A stretch of 64,000 bases of DNA from Ornithinimicrobium flavum (lineage in GTDB: Bacteria; Actinomycetota; Actinomycetes; Actinomycetales; Dermatophilaceae): contig NZ_CP038213.1 in NCBI RefSeq assembly GCF_004526345.1, forward strand, positions 124,001 through 188,000, written 5' to 3'. Of the stretch, positions 35,392-43,369 are shown piece by piece. A model generated the notes under the pieces. It saw only the letters and a list, made by a program, of their open reading frames with translations, was not told the origin of the DNA and searched no databases. The number at the start of each line of letters is the position of its first letter. The stretch's first letter is position 1. Position numbers and translations under genes: made by a program.

Positions 35392-37230
35392 ATGGGTATG
35401 CCAGGGGGCGCGGACCGCTGGGGCTTCGGTCCGCGACGAGGCTCGGCGATGGCGCTGGCCGCCGTCCTGCTCGCGGTGGGGACCCCTGCCCAGGCGAGCA
35501 CCACCCCGGGGGGCCTGGGCGCGCCGGCCGACACCTCCCAGGGCGTGCCCGCGGACCAGGCCACGGTCCCGGCTCCCCCGGCTCCCGCGCCGCCCGTGGG
35601 CACCCCCGCACCGGCTCCCGGGCCCGTGGACGGCGGGGCGGCCCAGCCGGCGGCACCCCCGCCGAACAACGGTCTCTACGTCGTCGACGGCTTCATCGCC
35701 GGCGGGCACGGCACCGGACCGGCCACCTTCCTCCCCCTGCTGGGCGACGAGACCTACCCCGTGCCCGCGCCGCCGGAGAACGAGAACCTTCCCGAGGAGG
35801 TCGACGACCTCGGCCCCTTCGTGCGTCAGGTCTCCTGCGACCCAGCCGACCAGCCGGGCATCACCGCCTTCGCGATGCTCGTGTTCACCCACTACGAGCG
35901 CCCCGGTTACTTCGGCTCCCGGCCCTGCGTCGACTACATGAGCTTCCATCACGACGGCCGCGCCCTGGACTGGCCGGTCTCGGCCTACGACCCGATGGAC
36001 CGGCGCATCGCCGACTCGGCCATCCTCTGGCTCACCGAGAACGACGGTGAGATGGCCGCCCGCTTCGGCATCGAGAACATCATCTGGAACTTCCAGGTCT
36101 GGGACCGGTGGAACGGCTGGCAGCACTACGCCGGCCACCCGCACGACGACCACGTGCACTTCGCCTTCACCTTCGACGGTGCGCAGGCGCGCACCTCGTG
36201 GTGGACCGGCGTCGCCCTCGACGACGCCGACGTTGACCTGGGTCCGTGCCCGACACCCGAGGGGTATGCCGCCCCCCGCGCCTACCTGCGCATGGACACC
36301 TGCGACCCGGCCACCGGCGCCCCCCGTGCGCTGGGCAACCCCGAGGGCGGCCTGGCCGCCGTCCAGCAGATGCTCGGGGTCGAGGTCACCGGCGAGCTCG
36401 ACGAGGACACCCGCGCCGGGCTGGTCGCCTGGCAGATGGCCAACGAGCTGCCCGTCACCGGCCTCGCCGACACCTGGACCACCGCCGCCCTGCAGGGCTG
36501 GGAGACCGACCCGGTCCCCGAGGACCTGCGGGCCGCCCTGCCCCAGCCGTGGGAGCTGACCCCCTTCACCCCCTACCTGCGCACCACGCTCACCGAGGGT
36601 GACGAAGGCCCGGCCGTCGTCGTGCTGCAGGAGGCCCTCGGCGCCGAGCCCGACGGCGCCTTCGGCCCCCTGACCGCGGAGGCCCTGCGCGAGTGGGAGG
36701 AGACGGTGCCGGTGCTGGCCGCCCAGGCGGAGCGGCGCGGCGAGGACGCCCCCGCGGCCGTCACCCCGCTGACCTGGCTCATGCTCGAGCGGGCCACGCA
36801 CCCCACGATCGCCGTGCGGCACGTGGAGGTGGCCGAGGGAGACCTCGACCTGGCCGCCGACCCCGACCAGGTCCGGCTCGCCCCCGCCGAGGACGGCACC
36901 CTGCCCTACGCCGGCGGGGCGGTGACCGTGCTGCAGCGGCTGCTGGACGTGGAGGTCGACGGCGACTTCGGGCCGAAGACCGCCGCCGCGGTCCGCGAGG
37001 TCCAGGAAGCGGCCGGGCTGGAGCCGACCGGTGTCGTCGACGGCCCGACCTGGGTCGCGGTCGAGGCGGCCGCGATCGAGGCCGGGATCCTTCCCGGCGC
37101 GCCGGGCCTGGCCGCGCAGCGCGAGCGCGAGCGGGCCGAGAAGGAGGCCGCCGAGAAGGAGGCTGCAGCGGACAAGGCTGCCGCCGACGCCGCCGCCTTC
37201 GAGGCCTCGCTCGCCAACGCCGACCGCTGA
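35392..37230 (+). CDS. Secreted peptidoglycan-binding protein with ARB_07466-like peptidase-related domain
   Basis: ATG 35392 follows AGAGG and gives 612 residues; a second ATG two codons on is possible. A signal peptide (about 1-36, ending TPAQA) is followed by a Pro/Ala-rich linker. A domain at about 125-290 contains HHDGRALDWPVSAYD and HPHDDHVHFAF, the pattern of the ARB_07466-like domain related to LAS peptidases. Two or three PG_binding_1-type repeats follow (VQQMLGVEVTGELDEDTRAG; VLQEALGAEPDGAFGPLTAE; VLQRLLDVEVDGDFGPKTAA). The tail is a Lys/Glu/Ala coiled coil. It probably trims or binds peptidoglycan outside the membrane. Confidence 0.82.
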   Translation: MGMPGGADRWGFGPRRGSAMALAAVLLAVGTPAQASTTPGGLGAPADTSQGVPADQATVPAPPAPAPPVGTPAPAPGPVDGGAAQPAAPPPNNGLYVVDGFIAGGHGTGPATFLPLLGDETYPVPAPPENENLPEEVDDLGPFVRQVSCDPADQPGITAFAMLVFTHYERPGYFGSRPCVDYMSFHHDGRALDWPVSAYDPMDRRIADSAILWLTENDGEMAARFGIENIIWNFQVWDRWNGWQHYAGHPHDDHVHFAFTFDGAQARTSWWTGVALDDADVDLGPCPTPEGYAAPRAYLRMDTCDPATGAPRALGNPEGGLAAVQQMLGVEVTGELDEDTRAGLVAWQMANELPVTGLADTWTTAALQGWETDPVPEDLRAALPQPWELTPFTPYLRTTLTEGDEGPAVVVLQEALGAEPDGAFGPLTAEALREWEETVPVLAAQAERRGEDAPAAVTPLTWLMLERATHPTIAVRHVEVAEGDLDLAADPDQVRLAPAEDGTLPYAGGAVTVLQRLLDVEVDGDFGPKTAAAVREVQEAAGLEPTGVVDGPTWVAVEAAAIEAGILPGAPGLAAQRERERAEKEAAEKEAAADKAAADAAAFEASLANADR

Positions 37231-37383
37231 CGCCCGACCACCCGCCGACGCCGACCCAGGACCATCGACCTCCCACCAGATCGGCAGGACACACCGCGCA
37301 GGTCTAGGCAACGTCGGAGGTGTCCCGTAACGTTCCCTCTGCAGGCGCGGTCGAGGGGCTGCGCCGGGATGCGAGGGGACGAG

Positions 37384-38931
37384 ATGACCAGGACCAGGGC
37401 AGTGCCGCCCGGTGCCCGCCTCCGGTGGGCCCTCGGCTCGGCGCTTGCGCTCACCCTCGGAGCCGCGACGCTCCTGCCGGGGGCCGGCGCGGGTGCGGAC
37501 GACGCAGCGGGCCGCAGCATGGCCGCCTCCCACGCCCCGGCGGCCACCGCCACCGCCGTGACGTGGACGGGTGACCTCAACGGCCAGGCTCCCTGCCCCG
37601 AGGGCATGACCCGGCTGCGTCGGGTCGCCTCGAACTCCCTCGACGAGGGTCTGCCCATGCCGCAGTTCAACAACGGGTGGGTGTCCGCGCCCGGCCTCGA
37701 CGGCGGGAGCGCGGCCCGGGCCGCCGTCAGCTCCGGCGACGTCGCCGACCACCTCTTCCTGCCCTACGTCCAGGGCCGGGTGGGCGACCGCACGATGTTC
37801 GCCCTGGCCACCCGCAGCACCCAGGGCGACTCGGCCTACACCCGGCTGCAGGTCAACTCGGTGGACCTGCGGGTCGGCACGTCCGGCTCGTGGCGCGGGC
37901 GCGTGCACGACATCACCGCCGCCACCGACGACGAGAACGGCTGGCTCGGCGCCTGGTTCGAGCACCGCTCCAAGGCCGGGGCCGCCACCACCTGGGACAT
38001 CGACAACCTGCAGATCTACACCTGCCGCACCGCCCCGGTCTCGCGCATCTCCGGCTCCGACCGTTACGCCTCCGCGGCGCGCATCGCGGCGACCTACCCC
38101 GCCGGCGTCGGCACCGCATACCTCGCCACGGGCGCCAACTTCCCCGACGCGATCAGCGCCGCCGCCCTGGCGGGCCGGCTCGACGCCCCCGTCCTGCTGA
38201 CCCGACCCGACTCGCTGCCCACCGCGACCCGCACCCAGCTGCAGCGGCTGCAGCCCGCCCGGCTCGTGGTCCTCGGGGGCACCGGGGCCGTCTCGCAGGC
38301 GGTCCAGGACGACGCGTCGGCCTACGCCGGCGCCACGACCCGCATCGGGGGTGCCACGCGCTACGACGTCTCGGCCGGCGTGGCCCGGGCCTACGAGCCC
38401 GGCGTGCCGGTGCTCTACGTCGCCAGCGGGGAGGCCTTCCCCGACGCGCTGGCCGTGGGTGCTCTCGCCGGCTCCCAGAACGCCCCCGTGCTCATCACGC
38501 CCCAGGACCGGCTCTCCGGCGTGGTCGCGGCCGAGGTCGACCGGCTCCGGCCCGGGCGGATCGTCGTCGTCGGCGGCCCGGGCGCCGTCTCCGAGGCCGT
38601 CGTGACCGACCTGCGCGGGCGCACCGCCGGCGGGGTCACCCGGATCCAGGGGACCGACCGGTATGCCGTGGCCGCGGCGGTCGCGCAGCAGTTCGCCCCG
38701 GGGCGCCCCCGGGCCTACGTCGCCACCGGCGCCAGCTTCCCCGACGCCCTCGTCGGTGCCGCCCGGGCCGGCTCGCAGGGCGTGCCCGTCCTGCTCAGCC
38801 GGCCGCACGGCCTGCCGGGCGCCGCCGCCACCGCGCTGACGCGACTCGAGGCCGGGGCGGGCGTGCTGCTCGGCGGCGACGGGGCACTCAACGCGCTCGT
38901 CATGGACCAGGTCGGCGCGCGCGTCGGCTGA
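37384..38931 (+). CDS. Secreted wall-anchored protein with three CWB2 repeats and unknown N-terminal domain
   Basis: The ATG at 37384 is chosen because GAGGGGAC lies four bases before it. The 515-residue protein has a signal peptide (about 1-42), a domain of about 160 residues with TWTGDLNGQAPCPEGM and TTWDIDNLQIYTC that I do not recognise, then three CWB2 repeats (RISGSDRYASAARIA, RIGGATRYDVSAGVA, RIQGTDRYAVAAAVA). CWB2 repeats hold proteins to secondary wall polymers, so the N-terminal domain is displayed outside. Two Cys in that domain could form a disulfide. It lies just upstream of the Mau-like cluster (11-bp gap) and might be part of it. Confidence 0.85.
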   Translation: MTRTRAVPPGARLRWALGSALALTLGAATLLPGAGAGADDAAGRSMAASHAPAATATAVTWTGDLNGQAPCPEGMTRLRRVASNSLDEGLPMPQFNNGWVSAPGLDGGSAARAAVSSGDVADHLFLPYVQGRVGDRTMFALATRSTQGDSAYTRLQVNSVDLRVGTSGSWRGRVHDITAATDDENGWLGAWFEHRSKAGAATTWDIDNLQIYTCRTAPVSRISGSDRYASAARIAATYPAGVGTAYLATGANFPDAISAAALAGRLDAPVLLTRPDSLPTATRTQLQRLQPARLVVLGGTGAVSQAVQDDASAYAGATTRIGGATRYDVSAGVARAYEPGVPVLYVASGEAFPDALAVGALAGSQNAPVLITPQDRLSGVVAAEVDRLRPGRIVVVGGPGAVSEAVVTDLRGRTAGGVTRIQGTDRYAVAAAVAQQFAPGRPRAYVATGASFPDALVGAARAGSQGVPVLLSRPHGLPGAAATALTRLEAGAGVLLGGDGALNALVMDQVGARVG

Positions 38932-38942
38932 GGAGGAGACAG

Positions 38943-39662
38943 ATGCAGACCACGCACCGACTGCTCGCCGGTGAGGCCGTCCGGATCGACGTGCCCGGCG
39001 CCAGCGGGCTGCCCGGCGGCACCTCGATCGGGGTCCTGTCCCTCGAGGGCGCCGGGGCGATGGAGGTGACCGGCGGCCGGGAGGCCGACCTCGCCTTCTT
39101 CCTCGAGGTCACCGGCACCGGCCTGGCCCGCGAGGTGGGGCTGCGCGGCGGCCGCACCCTGCGCTACGGCCGCTTCCACGACGACCCGGCCCAGGGGCTG
39201 GGGTGGGCGGTCGCGCTGGAGGGCGGGCACGTGCTCTTCGGGCACACCGTGCCGGTCCTCGACGTCGAGGAGCTCACCGGTTTCCTGGCCGACGTCGACG
39301 TCCAGGTCGACACCCTCGGGCCGGTCCTCACCCCGACGGGTCGCACGTCCTGGGCCTCGCACCGCACCCAGACCGTCGCCCAGGTCGTCGAGCTCACCGG
39401 CCCGCTCGGCCCCGACGGCTCGCAGGCGATGGGTTACCTGCTGGACGTGCGCCGCACCAGGAGCGGGCACGCCCCGCAGCGGGAGAGCACCGGCCTGCAG
39501 GTGCGCGGCGGGCTGCTGACCCGGAGCGGGGACGCGGAGATGCACCGCTACGGGATCCTCGAGAGCGCCGACTTCGTCAGCTACGGCCTGCCCGGGTCCG
39601 ACGAGGCGGTCGACGCCGTCCTCACCTCGCTCTCCGAGGTCGTCGTGGAGCTCGTCCCGTGA
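38943..39662 (+). CDS. Protein of unknown function, first gene of Mau-like cluster
   Basis: ATG 38943 has AGGAGGAGAC upstream, an excellent ribosome site; the product is 239 residues. No signal peptide, membrane segment or known motif is seen. The sequence is rich in short beta-strand-like stretches and Gly (VLSLEGAGAMEVTGGREADL, ALEGGHVLFGHTVPVLDVEE), suggesting a beta-sandwich or barrel. The stop overlaps the MauE-like gene start by 4 bp, which strongly ties it to that system. It could be a cytoplasmic chaperone, binding partner or enzyme for the Cys-rich protein. Confidence 0.75.
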   Translation: MQTTHRLLAGEAVRIDVPGASGLPGGTSIGVLSLEGAGAMEVTGGREADLAFFLEVTGTGLAREVGLRGGRTLRYGRFHDDPAQGLGWAVALEGGHVLFGHTVPVLDVEELTGFLADVDVQVDTLGPVLTPTGRTSWASHRTQTVAQVVELTGPLGPDGSQAMGYLLDVRRTRSGHAPQRESTGLQVRGGLLTRSGDAEMHRYGILESADFVSYGLPGSDEAVDAVLTSLSEVVVELVP

Positions 39663-40249
39663 GCCTGCTCGGCGGCGCCGGGGCGCTCGCGGTGGCTCTG
39701 GTCCTGCTGGTCTCGGGGGGTGCCCACCTCCGTGACCGGGCGGCGCTGCGCGCGGCCCTGGCCGCCCACGGCGTGCTCCCGGCCGGTGCGCGGCGCGCCG
39801 TCACCGCCCTCCTCGGCCCGGTCGAGGTGGTGCTCGCGCTGGCCCTGCTGGCCGCGCTGGTCGCCGGCCCGGTCCTGGTGCCCGCGCTCGCGGCCGCCGT
39901 GCTGGCCGCCGGCTTCACCGCATACCTGCTCGTCGTGGTGCGCCGCACCCGCGGCGAGGAGGAGATCCCCTGCGGGTGCGGCCTCGGCACCACCCCGGTC
40001 GGGCCGTGGGCCGTCGTGCGGGCCGCCCTGCTCACCGGGCTCGCCGGCCTCGCCGTGGTCGGCGGGACGCCCGGGTGGTCGGCGGCCGACGTCCGGCTCG
40101 GCGGGGGCAGCGACCTGTCGGCCCCCGTCTGGGCGACGGCCCTGCTCGTGGGTGCCGCCGGGCTGACCCTCGCCGTCGCCACCGCCGCCCTGCCCGCCGC
40201 CCGAGCCGTGCCGGCCAGCCTCACCACGCTCCCCGGAGGTGCGCGATGA
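39659..40249 (+). CDS. MauE-like (DoxX-related) membrane protein
   Basis: GTG 39659 overlaps the previous stop by 4 bp, and the protein has 196 residues. It has about five hydrophobic segments, an early GGAHLRDRAALRAALAAHGV typical of the MauE/DoxX group, and the diagnostic CGCGLGTTPVG near residue 104. In methylotrophs MauE works with MauD to form the many disulfides of the methylamine dehydrogenase small subunit. Here the Cys pair faces the same predicted role in redox transfer across the membrane. It is coupled to the MauD-like gene through a 14-codon mini-ORF. Confidence 0.8.
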   Translation: MSLLGGAGALAVALVLLVSGGAHLRDRAALRAALAAHGVLPAGARRAVTALLGPVEVVLALALLAALVAGPVLVPALAAAVLAAGFTAYLLVVVRRTRGEEEIPCGCGLGTTPVGPWAVVRAALLTGLAGLAVVGGTPGWSAADVRLGGGSDLSAPVWATALLVGAAGLTLAVATAALPAARAVPASLTTLPGGAR

Positions 40250-40290
40250 GCCCGCTCGCCAGCGTCCTCCCCCTCCCCGGGGGTGCGTGA
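40246..40290 (+). CDS. 14-codon mini-ORF linking mauE-like and mauD-like genes
   Basis: ATG 40246 overlaps the stop of the upstream gene (ATGA), and its own TGA overlaps the ATG of the next gene (TGATG). It encodes MSPLASVLPLPGGA. A CCCCGGGGG hairpin-forming run is inside it. It may carry ribosomes across the gap rather than make a useful peptide. It could also be chance. Confidence 0.35.
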   Translation: MSPLASVLPLPGGA

Positions 40291-40874
40291 TGACCTTCAC
40301 CGCCTCCGCCCTCGTGCTGGCCTGGGTCGCCATCGTCCTGCTGGCGCTCGGCCTCGCCGGGCTGCTGCGCCAGGTCTCGCTGCTGACCCGTCAGCTCGAG
40401 CATGGTGGGGACCGCGCGGCGGCGGCGGGCGGGTCGGGCCGCCGCAGCGCCCGCACCACCCGCGAGCTGGTCGGCTTCCGCGCCCCCGAGACCGTGGTCG
40501 ACCGGGTGCTGCACGACGGCGCGCACCGCACGGTCGTGGCCTTCGTCTCCCCGGGGTGCTCCTCGTGCTCGCTCACCCTGCGCGCGCTGGCCGCCGAGGA
40601 GTCGGTCGCCGCCGGCTCGGTCGGCCTCACCCTGGTCTCCACCGGCTCCTGCGAGCCCGGCCTGGACGACGCGCAGGGCGCCGGCCGGGTGGCCTGCGTG
40701 CCGCAGGGGCGCGACCTCATGGACCTGCTCGCCGTCCCCGCCACCCCCTACCTCGTCGCGCTCGACCCGCGGGGCACCCTGGTGTCCGCGCTGCTGCCCG
40801 ACGAGGACACCGACCTGGCCGGCTGGGTGCGCAGCACCCGCGGCTCGCTGACGATCACCGAGGAGAGGTCATGA
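40290..40874 (+). CDS. MauD-like thioredoxin-fold protein
   Basis: ATG 40290 gives 194 residues. One N-terminal transmembrane segment (about 5-25) anchors a thioredoxin-like domain with VVAFVSPGCSSCSLTLRAL, a C-x-x-C active site, and a cis-Pro in VPATPYLVALD. Two further Cys (STGSCEPG and GRVACVP) are in the domain. MauD is the disulfide oxidase or isomerase needed to mature the methylamine dehydrogenase small subunit, and this is its likely role for the Cys-rich protein encoded next. The stop overlaps that gene's ATG (ATGA). Confidence 0.85.
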   Translation: MTFTASALVLAWVAIVLLALGLAGLLRQVSLLTRQLEHGGDRAAAAGGSGRRSARTTRELVGFRAPETVVDRVLHDGAHRTVVAFVSPGCSSCSLTLRALAAEESVAAGSVGLTLVSTGSCEPGLDDAQGAGRVACVPQGRDLMDLLAVPATPYLVALDPRGTLVSALLPDEDTDLAGWVRSTRGSLTITEERS

Positions 40875-41380
40875 CGATCCGCTTCGAGGACCTGCCGGAG
40901 GCCGACACCGGCCGGCTCCGCGACCGGCTGCGGGGCCGCCCCACGCGCCGGGGCTTCCTCACCCGGGTGCTCGGCGCCGGCACCGTCGTCGGCCTGGGGT
41001 CGCTCGCCCTGGTCAACCGGGGGACTGACCAGGCGCAGGCCGCGTTCTTCCAGGACTGGACCGACACCGTCAACGGCCCGTGCGCCACCTACGCCCGCGA
41101 CCACACCGAGCGCGGCATCCAGTGCGGCGAGTCCGTCATGTGCCTGTCCGACCAGGGCTGCTGCTGGAAGTACCGCTCCGGCGCCGGCAACGTCGTCGCC
41201 TGGCACAAGCACGCCCCCGGCATCGGGCGCTACTACACCCACCGGCCCGACGAGTGCTGGCAGGGGATCTACGACTCCTGGCACTGGAAGTTCAGCGACG
41301 GCCGCACCTGGCGCTGCTCCGACGGCTGGACCTGCAGCGGCGGCACCTGCATCAAGACGATCTGCCCGTGGGCGGTCTGA
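40871..41380 (+). CDS. Tat-exported Cys/Trp-rich protein, MauA-like leader
   Basis: ATG 40871 overlaps the MauD-like stop by 4 bp, giving 169 residues. The leader begins MTIRFEDLPEADTGRLRDRL and continues to a twin-Arg motif in TRRGFLTRVLG, a hydrophobic stretch and a likely cleavage near QAQAA. Its layout (RF-[ED]-[DE] start, long charged region, RR, then hydrophobic core) resembles that of MauA. The mature part of about 115 residues has 10 Cys (including GCCW and C-x-W) and about 9 Trp, and is Gly/Asp-rich. In MauA two Trp become the TTQ cofactor and twelve Cys form six disulfides. Here the sequence is too diverged to call methylamine dehydrogenase. Confidence 0.78.
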   Translation: MTIRFEDLPEADTGRLRDRLRGRPTRRGFLTRVLGAGTVVGLGSLALVNRGTDQAQAAFFQDWTDTVNGPCATYARDHTERGIQCGESVMCLSDQGCCWKYRSGAGNVVAWHKHAPGIGRYYTHRPDECWQGIYDSWHWKFSDGRTWRCSDGWTCSGGTCIKTICPWAV

Positions 41381-41616
41381 CCCCCGGGCAGCACGAGGTC
41401 GACGGGCCCGCACCCCGCCCCGGGGACGCGGGGGCCGTGCCCGTGGCCCGCCGCTGGGCGGCCGACCCCCTGCCGCTGCTGCTCCTGCTCGGCGGGGTCG
41501 GTCTCGGGGTCGCGGTCCTCGCGGCGACCGGCGGCCTGACCGGCACCGTCGCCTGGGTCGTCCCCGCCCTCTTCGCCGTCGTCGTCGCCGGCCTGGCGCT
41601 GTCCGGCTCCACCTGA
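41368..41616 (+). CDS. Small two-segment membrane protein in the Mau-like cluster
   Basis: GTG 41368 starts 13 bp inside the Cys-rich gene and gives 82 residues. After a polar N-terminus of about 30 residues come two hydrophobic segments (PLPLLLLLGGVGLGVAVLAA and VAWVVPALFAVVVAGLALS). No known family is recognised. Position and overlap place it in the same transcript. It might be a membrane partner for export or redox transfer. Confidence 0.6.
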   Translation: MGGLTPGQHEVDGPAPRPGDAGAVPVARRWAADPLPLLLLLGGVGLGVAVLAATGGLTGTVAWVVPALFAVVVAGLALSGST

Positions 41617-41640
41617 GGCGTCAACAGCGCCTGGGCGCTG

Positions 41641-42201
41641 GTGGCCTCGGTCCGGGGCCGACACGTGCAGCTGCCGCTCTGGGCAGCCTTCGCCGCCGGC
41701 ACGACGCTCGGCGGCCTCTCGACCGGGCTCGCGCTCGGCGTCCTCTCCGGTCTGCTCAGCCCGGTGCCGGAGCCGGTCCGCCTCGGGGGCTTCGTCGCGG
41801 TCGTCGTCGGGCTCGTGGTCCTCGACCTGGCCACCGCCAGGCTGCCGCTGCCGCAGCGCTCCGAGCTCATCCCGCAGGAGGTCTTCCAGCAGGGGATGGC
41901 GCGCGGCGGCTTCCGCTTCGGCCTGGAGTACGGCTGCGGGTGGCGGACCCTCGTGCCCAGCGCCGCGTCATACCTCGCCGCCGCCTTCGTGCTGCTGCTC
42001 GTGCCGCCGCTGGGCTGGGCGGTGCTGCTCGGCGCCGTCTTCGGCGCGGCCCGCTCGATCGCGGTGCTGCAGTACGTCCTGCTCGGCGCCCCCGGGTGGC
42101 AGGCCTTCCTCGCCCGGCACACCCGGCTCCTGGAACGGGCGGGGTCGGTGCTCGCGGGGGTGCTGCTGCTGACCGCCGCGTGGGGCCTGGCCGGGCGTTA
42201 G
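41641..42201 (+). CDS. Multipass membrane protein, last gene of the Mau-like cluster
   Basis: The only plausible start in this frame after the upstream TGA (41614) is GTG 41641, without a clear ribosome site, so reinitiation after the preceding stop is likely. The 186 residues have about five hydrophobic segments and a loop with RSELIPQEVFQQGMARGG followed by FGLEYGCGWRT. Classical mau operons also contain a multipass protein (MauF), but I cannot claim homology. A -10-like TAGGGT inside its 3' end serves the next gene. Confidence 0.65.
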   Translation: MASVRGRHVQLPLWAAFAAGTTLGGLSTGLALGVLSGLLSPVPEPVRLGGFVAVVVGLVVLDLATARLPLPQRSELIPQEVFQQGMARGGFRFGLEYGCGWRTLVPSAASYLAAAFVLLLVPPLGWAVLLGAVFGAARSIAVLQYVLLGAPGWQAFLARHTRLLERAGSVLAGVLLLTAAWGLAGR

Positions 42202-42204
42202 GGT
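42199..42204 (+). promoter_or_regulatory. -10 box TAGGGT for a leaderless start at 42212
   Basis: TAGGGT lies seven bases before ATG 42212, so transcription would begin at or next to the start codon, giving a leaderless mRNA, common in actinobacteria. The -35 region is weak. Confidence 0.5.
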
Positions 42205-42211
42205 GAGCGTC

Positions 42212-43369
42212 ATGGCGCGCCCGCACATCGCTGCCCGGCTCGAGGACGGGGTCCGTCGTCGGATCGACTCCCAGCTGCGCCGCCGCGGCTGGCATGAGCG
42301 CCTGCTCGGCTACACCGGCTACGGCACCTCCGAGAAGGTGCGCGTCTTTGCCCGCGTCACGCTGTCCCGGCTGGAGCCGGAGGAGACGCGCACGGCCCTG
42401 ACCCACGCCCAGGACTCCCTGCTGGACATCGCCCAGCGCGGCTTCCGCCACTTCCTGTCCGCCCCCGCCGTCGGGGTCCCCGTCCGGGTGTGCGCGGGGC
42501 AGGCCGAGCACGTCGCGACGACCGACCGCGGCGGCTACGTCGACGTGGAGGTCACCGGCCACGGGCTGGAGCCGGGGTGGCAGGAGGTGCAGGTCGGGCT
42601 GGCCAACGGCGACACCCTGACGGTCTCGGTCTTCGTCGTCGCCGACGACACCCCCCTCGGGCTCGTCAGCGACATCGACGACACCGTCATGGTCACCCAC
42701 CTGCCCCGCATCCTCATCGCGGGGTGGAACACCTTCGTCCGCTCCGAGCAGGTCCGCGAGCCGGTCGCGGGGATGGGCGCGATGTACCGCGCGCTCGTCG
42801 CCGAGCACCCGGGCATGCCCGTGCTCTTCCTCTCGACCGGGGCGTGGAACACCGCACCGGCCCTCACCCGCTTCCTGCGCCGGCACGACTACCCCGTCGG
42901 CCCGCTGCTGCTCACCGACTGGGGCCCGACCAACACCGGCTGGTTCCGCTCCGGGCAGGAGCACAAGGAGCGGGAGCTGCGCCGGCTTCGTGAGACCTTC
43001 CCCGACGTCCGGTGGATCCTCGTCGGCGACGACGGGCAGCACGACCCGGTCATCTACGGCCAGTTCGCCGAGGAGTTCCCGGAGGCCGTGGAGGCGATCT
43101 GCATCCGCGAGCTGACCCCGGCGGAGCAGCTGCTGTCCAGCGGTCTGCCGGTGGCGACCGACGAGCTGCTCGGCAAGCGGGTCGAGGTGCCGATGCTCAA
43201 GGCGCCCAACGGTTTCGGGCTGCACCAGCTGCTCGTCGGGGCGCAGGCCCGGCGGGCGGAGGCCGAGGGCCCGGTGCCGCCTGACCCGGCCCACGCCCGG
43301 GTGCCCCGGCAGGAGGGGCTGGGCGACCTCATACCCGGTGGGGACGAGGAGGGGGAGCAGGATGCCTGA
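42212..43369 (+). CDS. App1-family (DUF2183) phosphatidate phosphatase-like protein
   Basis: The start at ATG 42212 is favoured by the TAGGGT spacing; GTG 42203 is the alternative. The 385-residue protein has a beta-rich N-terminal domain (about 60-150) and then LVSDIDDTVMVTH near 151, the DxDxT-type catalytic loop of the App1/LNS2 HAD-like fold, followed by VLFLSTGAWNTAP and ILVGDDGQHDPVIYGQFAEE. Yeast App1 is a magnesium-dependent phosphatidate phosphatase. Bacterial members are uncharacterised. The stop overlaps the glycosylase start by 8 bp. Confidence 0.85.
   Translation: MARPHIAARLEDGVRRRIDSQLRRRGWHERLLGYTGYGTSEKVRVFARVTLSRLEPEETRTALTHAQDSLLDIAQRGFRHFLSAPAVGVPVRVCAGQAEHVATTDRGGYVDVEVTGHGLEPGWQEVQVGLANGDTLTVSVFVVADDTPLGLVSDIDDTVMVTHLPRILIAGWNTFVRSEQVREPVAGMGAMYRALVAEHPGMPVLFLSTGAWNTAPALTRFLRRHDYPVGPLLLTDWGPTNTGWFRSGQEHKERELRRLRETFPDVRWILVGDDGQHDPVIYGQFAEEFPEAVEAICIRELTPAEQLLSSGLPVATDELLGKRVEVPMLKAPNGFGLHQLLVGAQARRAEAEGPVPPDPAHARVPRQEGLGDLIPGGDEEGEQDA

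Noticed and set aside
35359..38808. A 1149-codon open frame on the minus strand across two wall-protein genes
   Set aside because: It spans two good plus-strand genes and their gap, has no ribosome site or domain, and has the composition expected of antisense GC-rich DNA.
40871..41380. True methylamine dehydrogenase small subunit
   Set aside because: Apart from the leader layout and Cys/Trp richness, the mature sequence does not follow MauA, the Cys number differs (10, not 12), and no heavy-chain gene is present.
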